The notes beneath the pieces are model-generated. The model was not told the origin of the DNA and ran no database searches. It saw only the letters and a list, made by a program, of their open reading frames with translations. Shown here piece by piece: positions 12,634 through 12,736 of a stretch of DNA of 12,736 nucleotides. Made by a program: the position numbers and the translations under genes. The stretch's first letter is position 1, and each line of letters opens with the position of its first letter. This DNA comes from Nitrospirota bacterium. Its GTDB lineage: Bacteria > Nitrospirota > Nitrospiria > Nitrospirales > Nitrospiraceae. Location: assembly GCA_005877535.1 (NCBI GenBank), contig VBOM01000111.1, forward strand, positions 1 to 12,736, read 5' to 3'.

Positions 12634-12736
12634 CTTTATAGTCTTCCCCTCGCATGAGGAAGGCCCCCACCTTTCGATTGGTCAACGCCACAGAGCGTGT
12701 GGGGTGGGTGGGACAAGAAGAGAAAGCGAGAGATTG

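Overview
The window reads as a chromosomal segment from a GC-rich, Gram-negative-type bacterium. Protein style, short period-7 intergenic repeats and a hairpin element with ends like AGCAGGATGCTGAAAAAG resemble what I remember from Nitrospira (Nitrospirota). That is an impression from memory, not a database match. There is no tRNA, rRNA, CRISPR array, transposase or phage gene. No gap without a gene exceeds about 220 bases.

Left part (1-5322, plus strand): the 3' end of ybeY, then ftsY 7 bp downstream. Next comes a damaged two-component locus: one complete receiver domain followed, out of frame, by the second half of another receiver. Two exported proteins follow with overlapping genes: an M1-type metallopeptidase and a TolB-like beta-propeller protein.

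Middle part (5321-10580): a 126-bp hairpin element starts inside the stop codon of the propeller gene. A PAP2-family membrane phosphatase follows, and its N-terminus is partly encoded by a 7-bp tandem repeat. Convergent to it lies a minus-strand cluster: a GT2 glycosyltransferase, an orphan LAB_N membrane protein and an ArnT-like GT-C glycosyltransferase. This combination suggests lipid-linked sugar synthesis and transfer to an envelope glycolipid. The GT2 gene is followed by the 3' end of a lost paralogue. A well-formed sigma70-type promoter lies in front of it. Upstream is a secreted protein of unknown function.

Right part (10581-12736, plus strand): a stand-alone four-helix-bundle protein (S23/bAvd-like) lies between inwardly inverted arrays of GG-ending 7-mers. 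Then comes a MidA-like methyltransferase whose gene carries an inverted pair of the same kind of 7-mer array inside its reading frame, just before the SAM-binding motif.

The main themes are (i) period-7 arrays between and inside genes, with a four-helix-bundle gene between one pair, (ii) a hairpin element that supplies stop codons, and (iii) two separate loci where a tandem paralogue has been reduced to its 3' end by an out-of-frame deletion.
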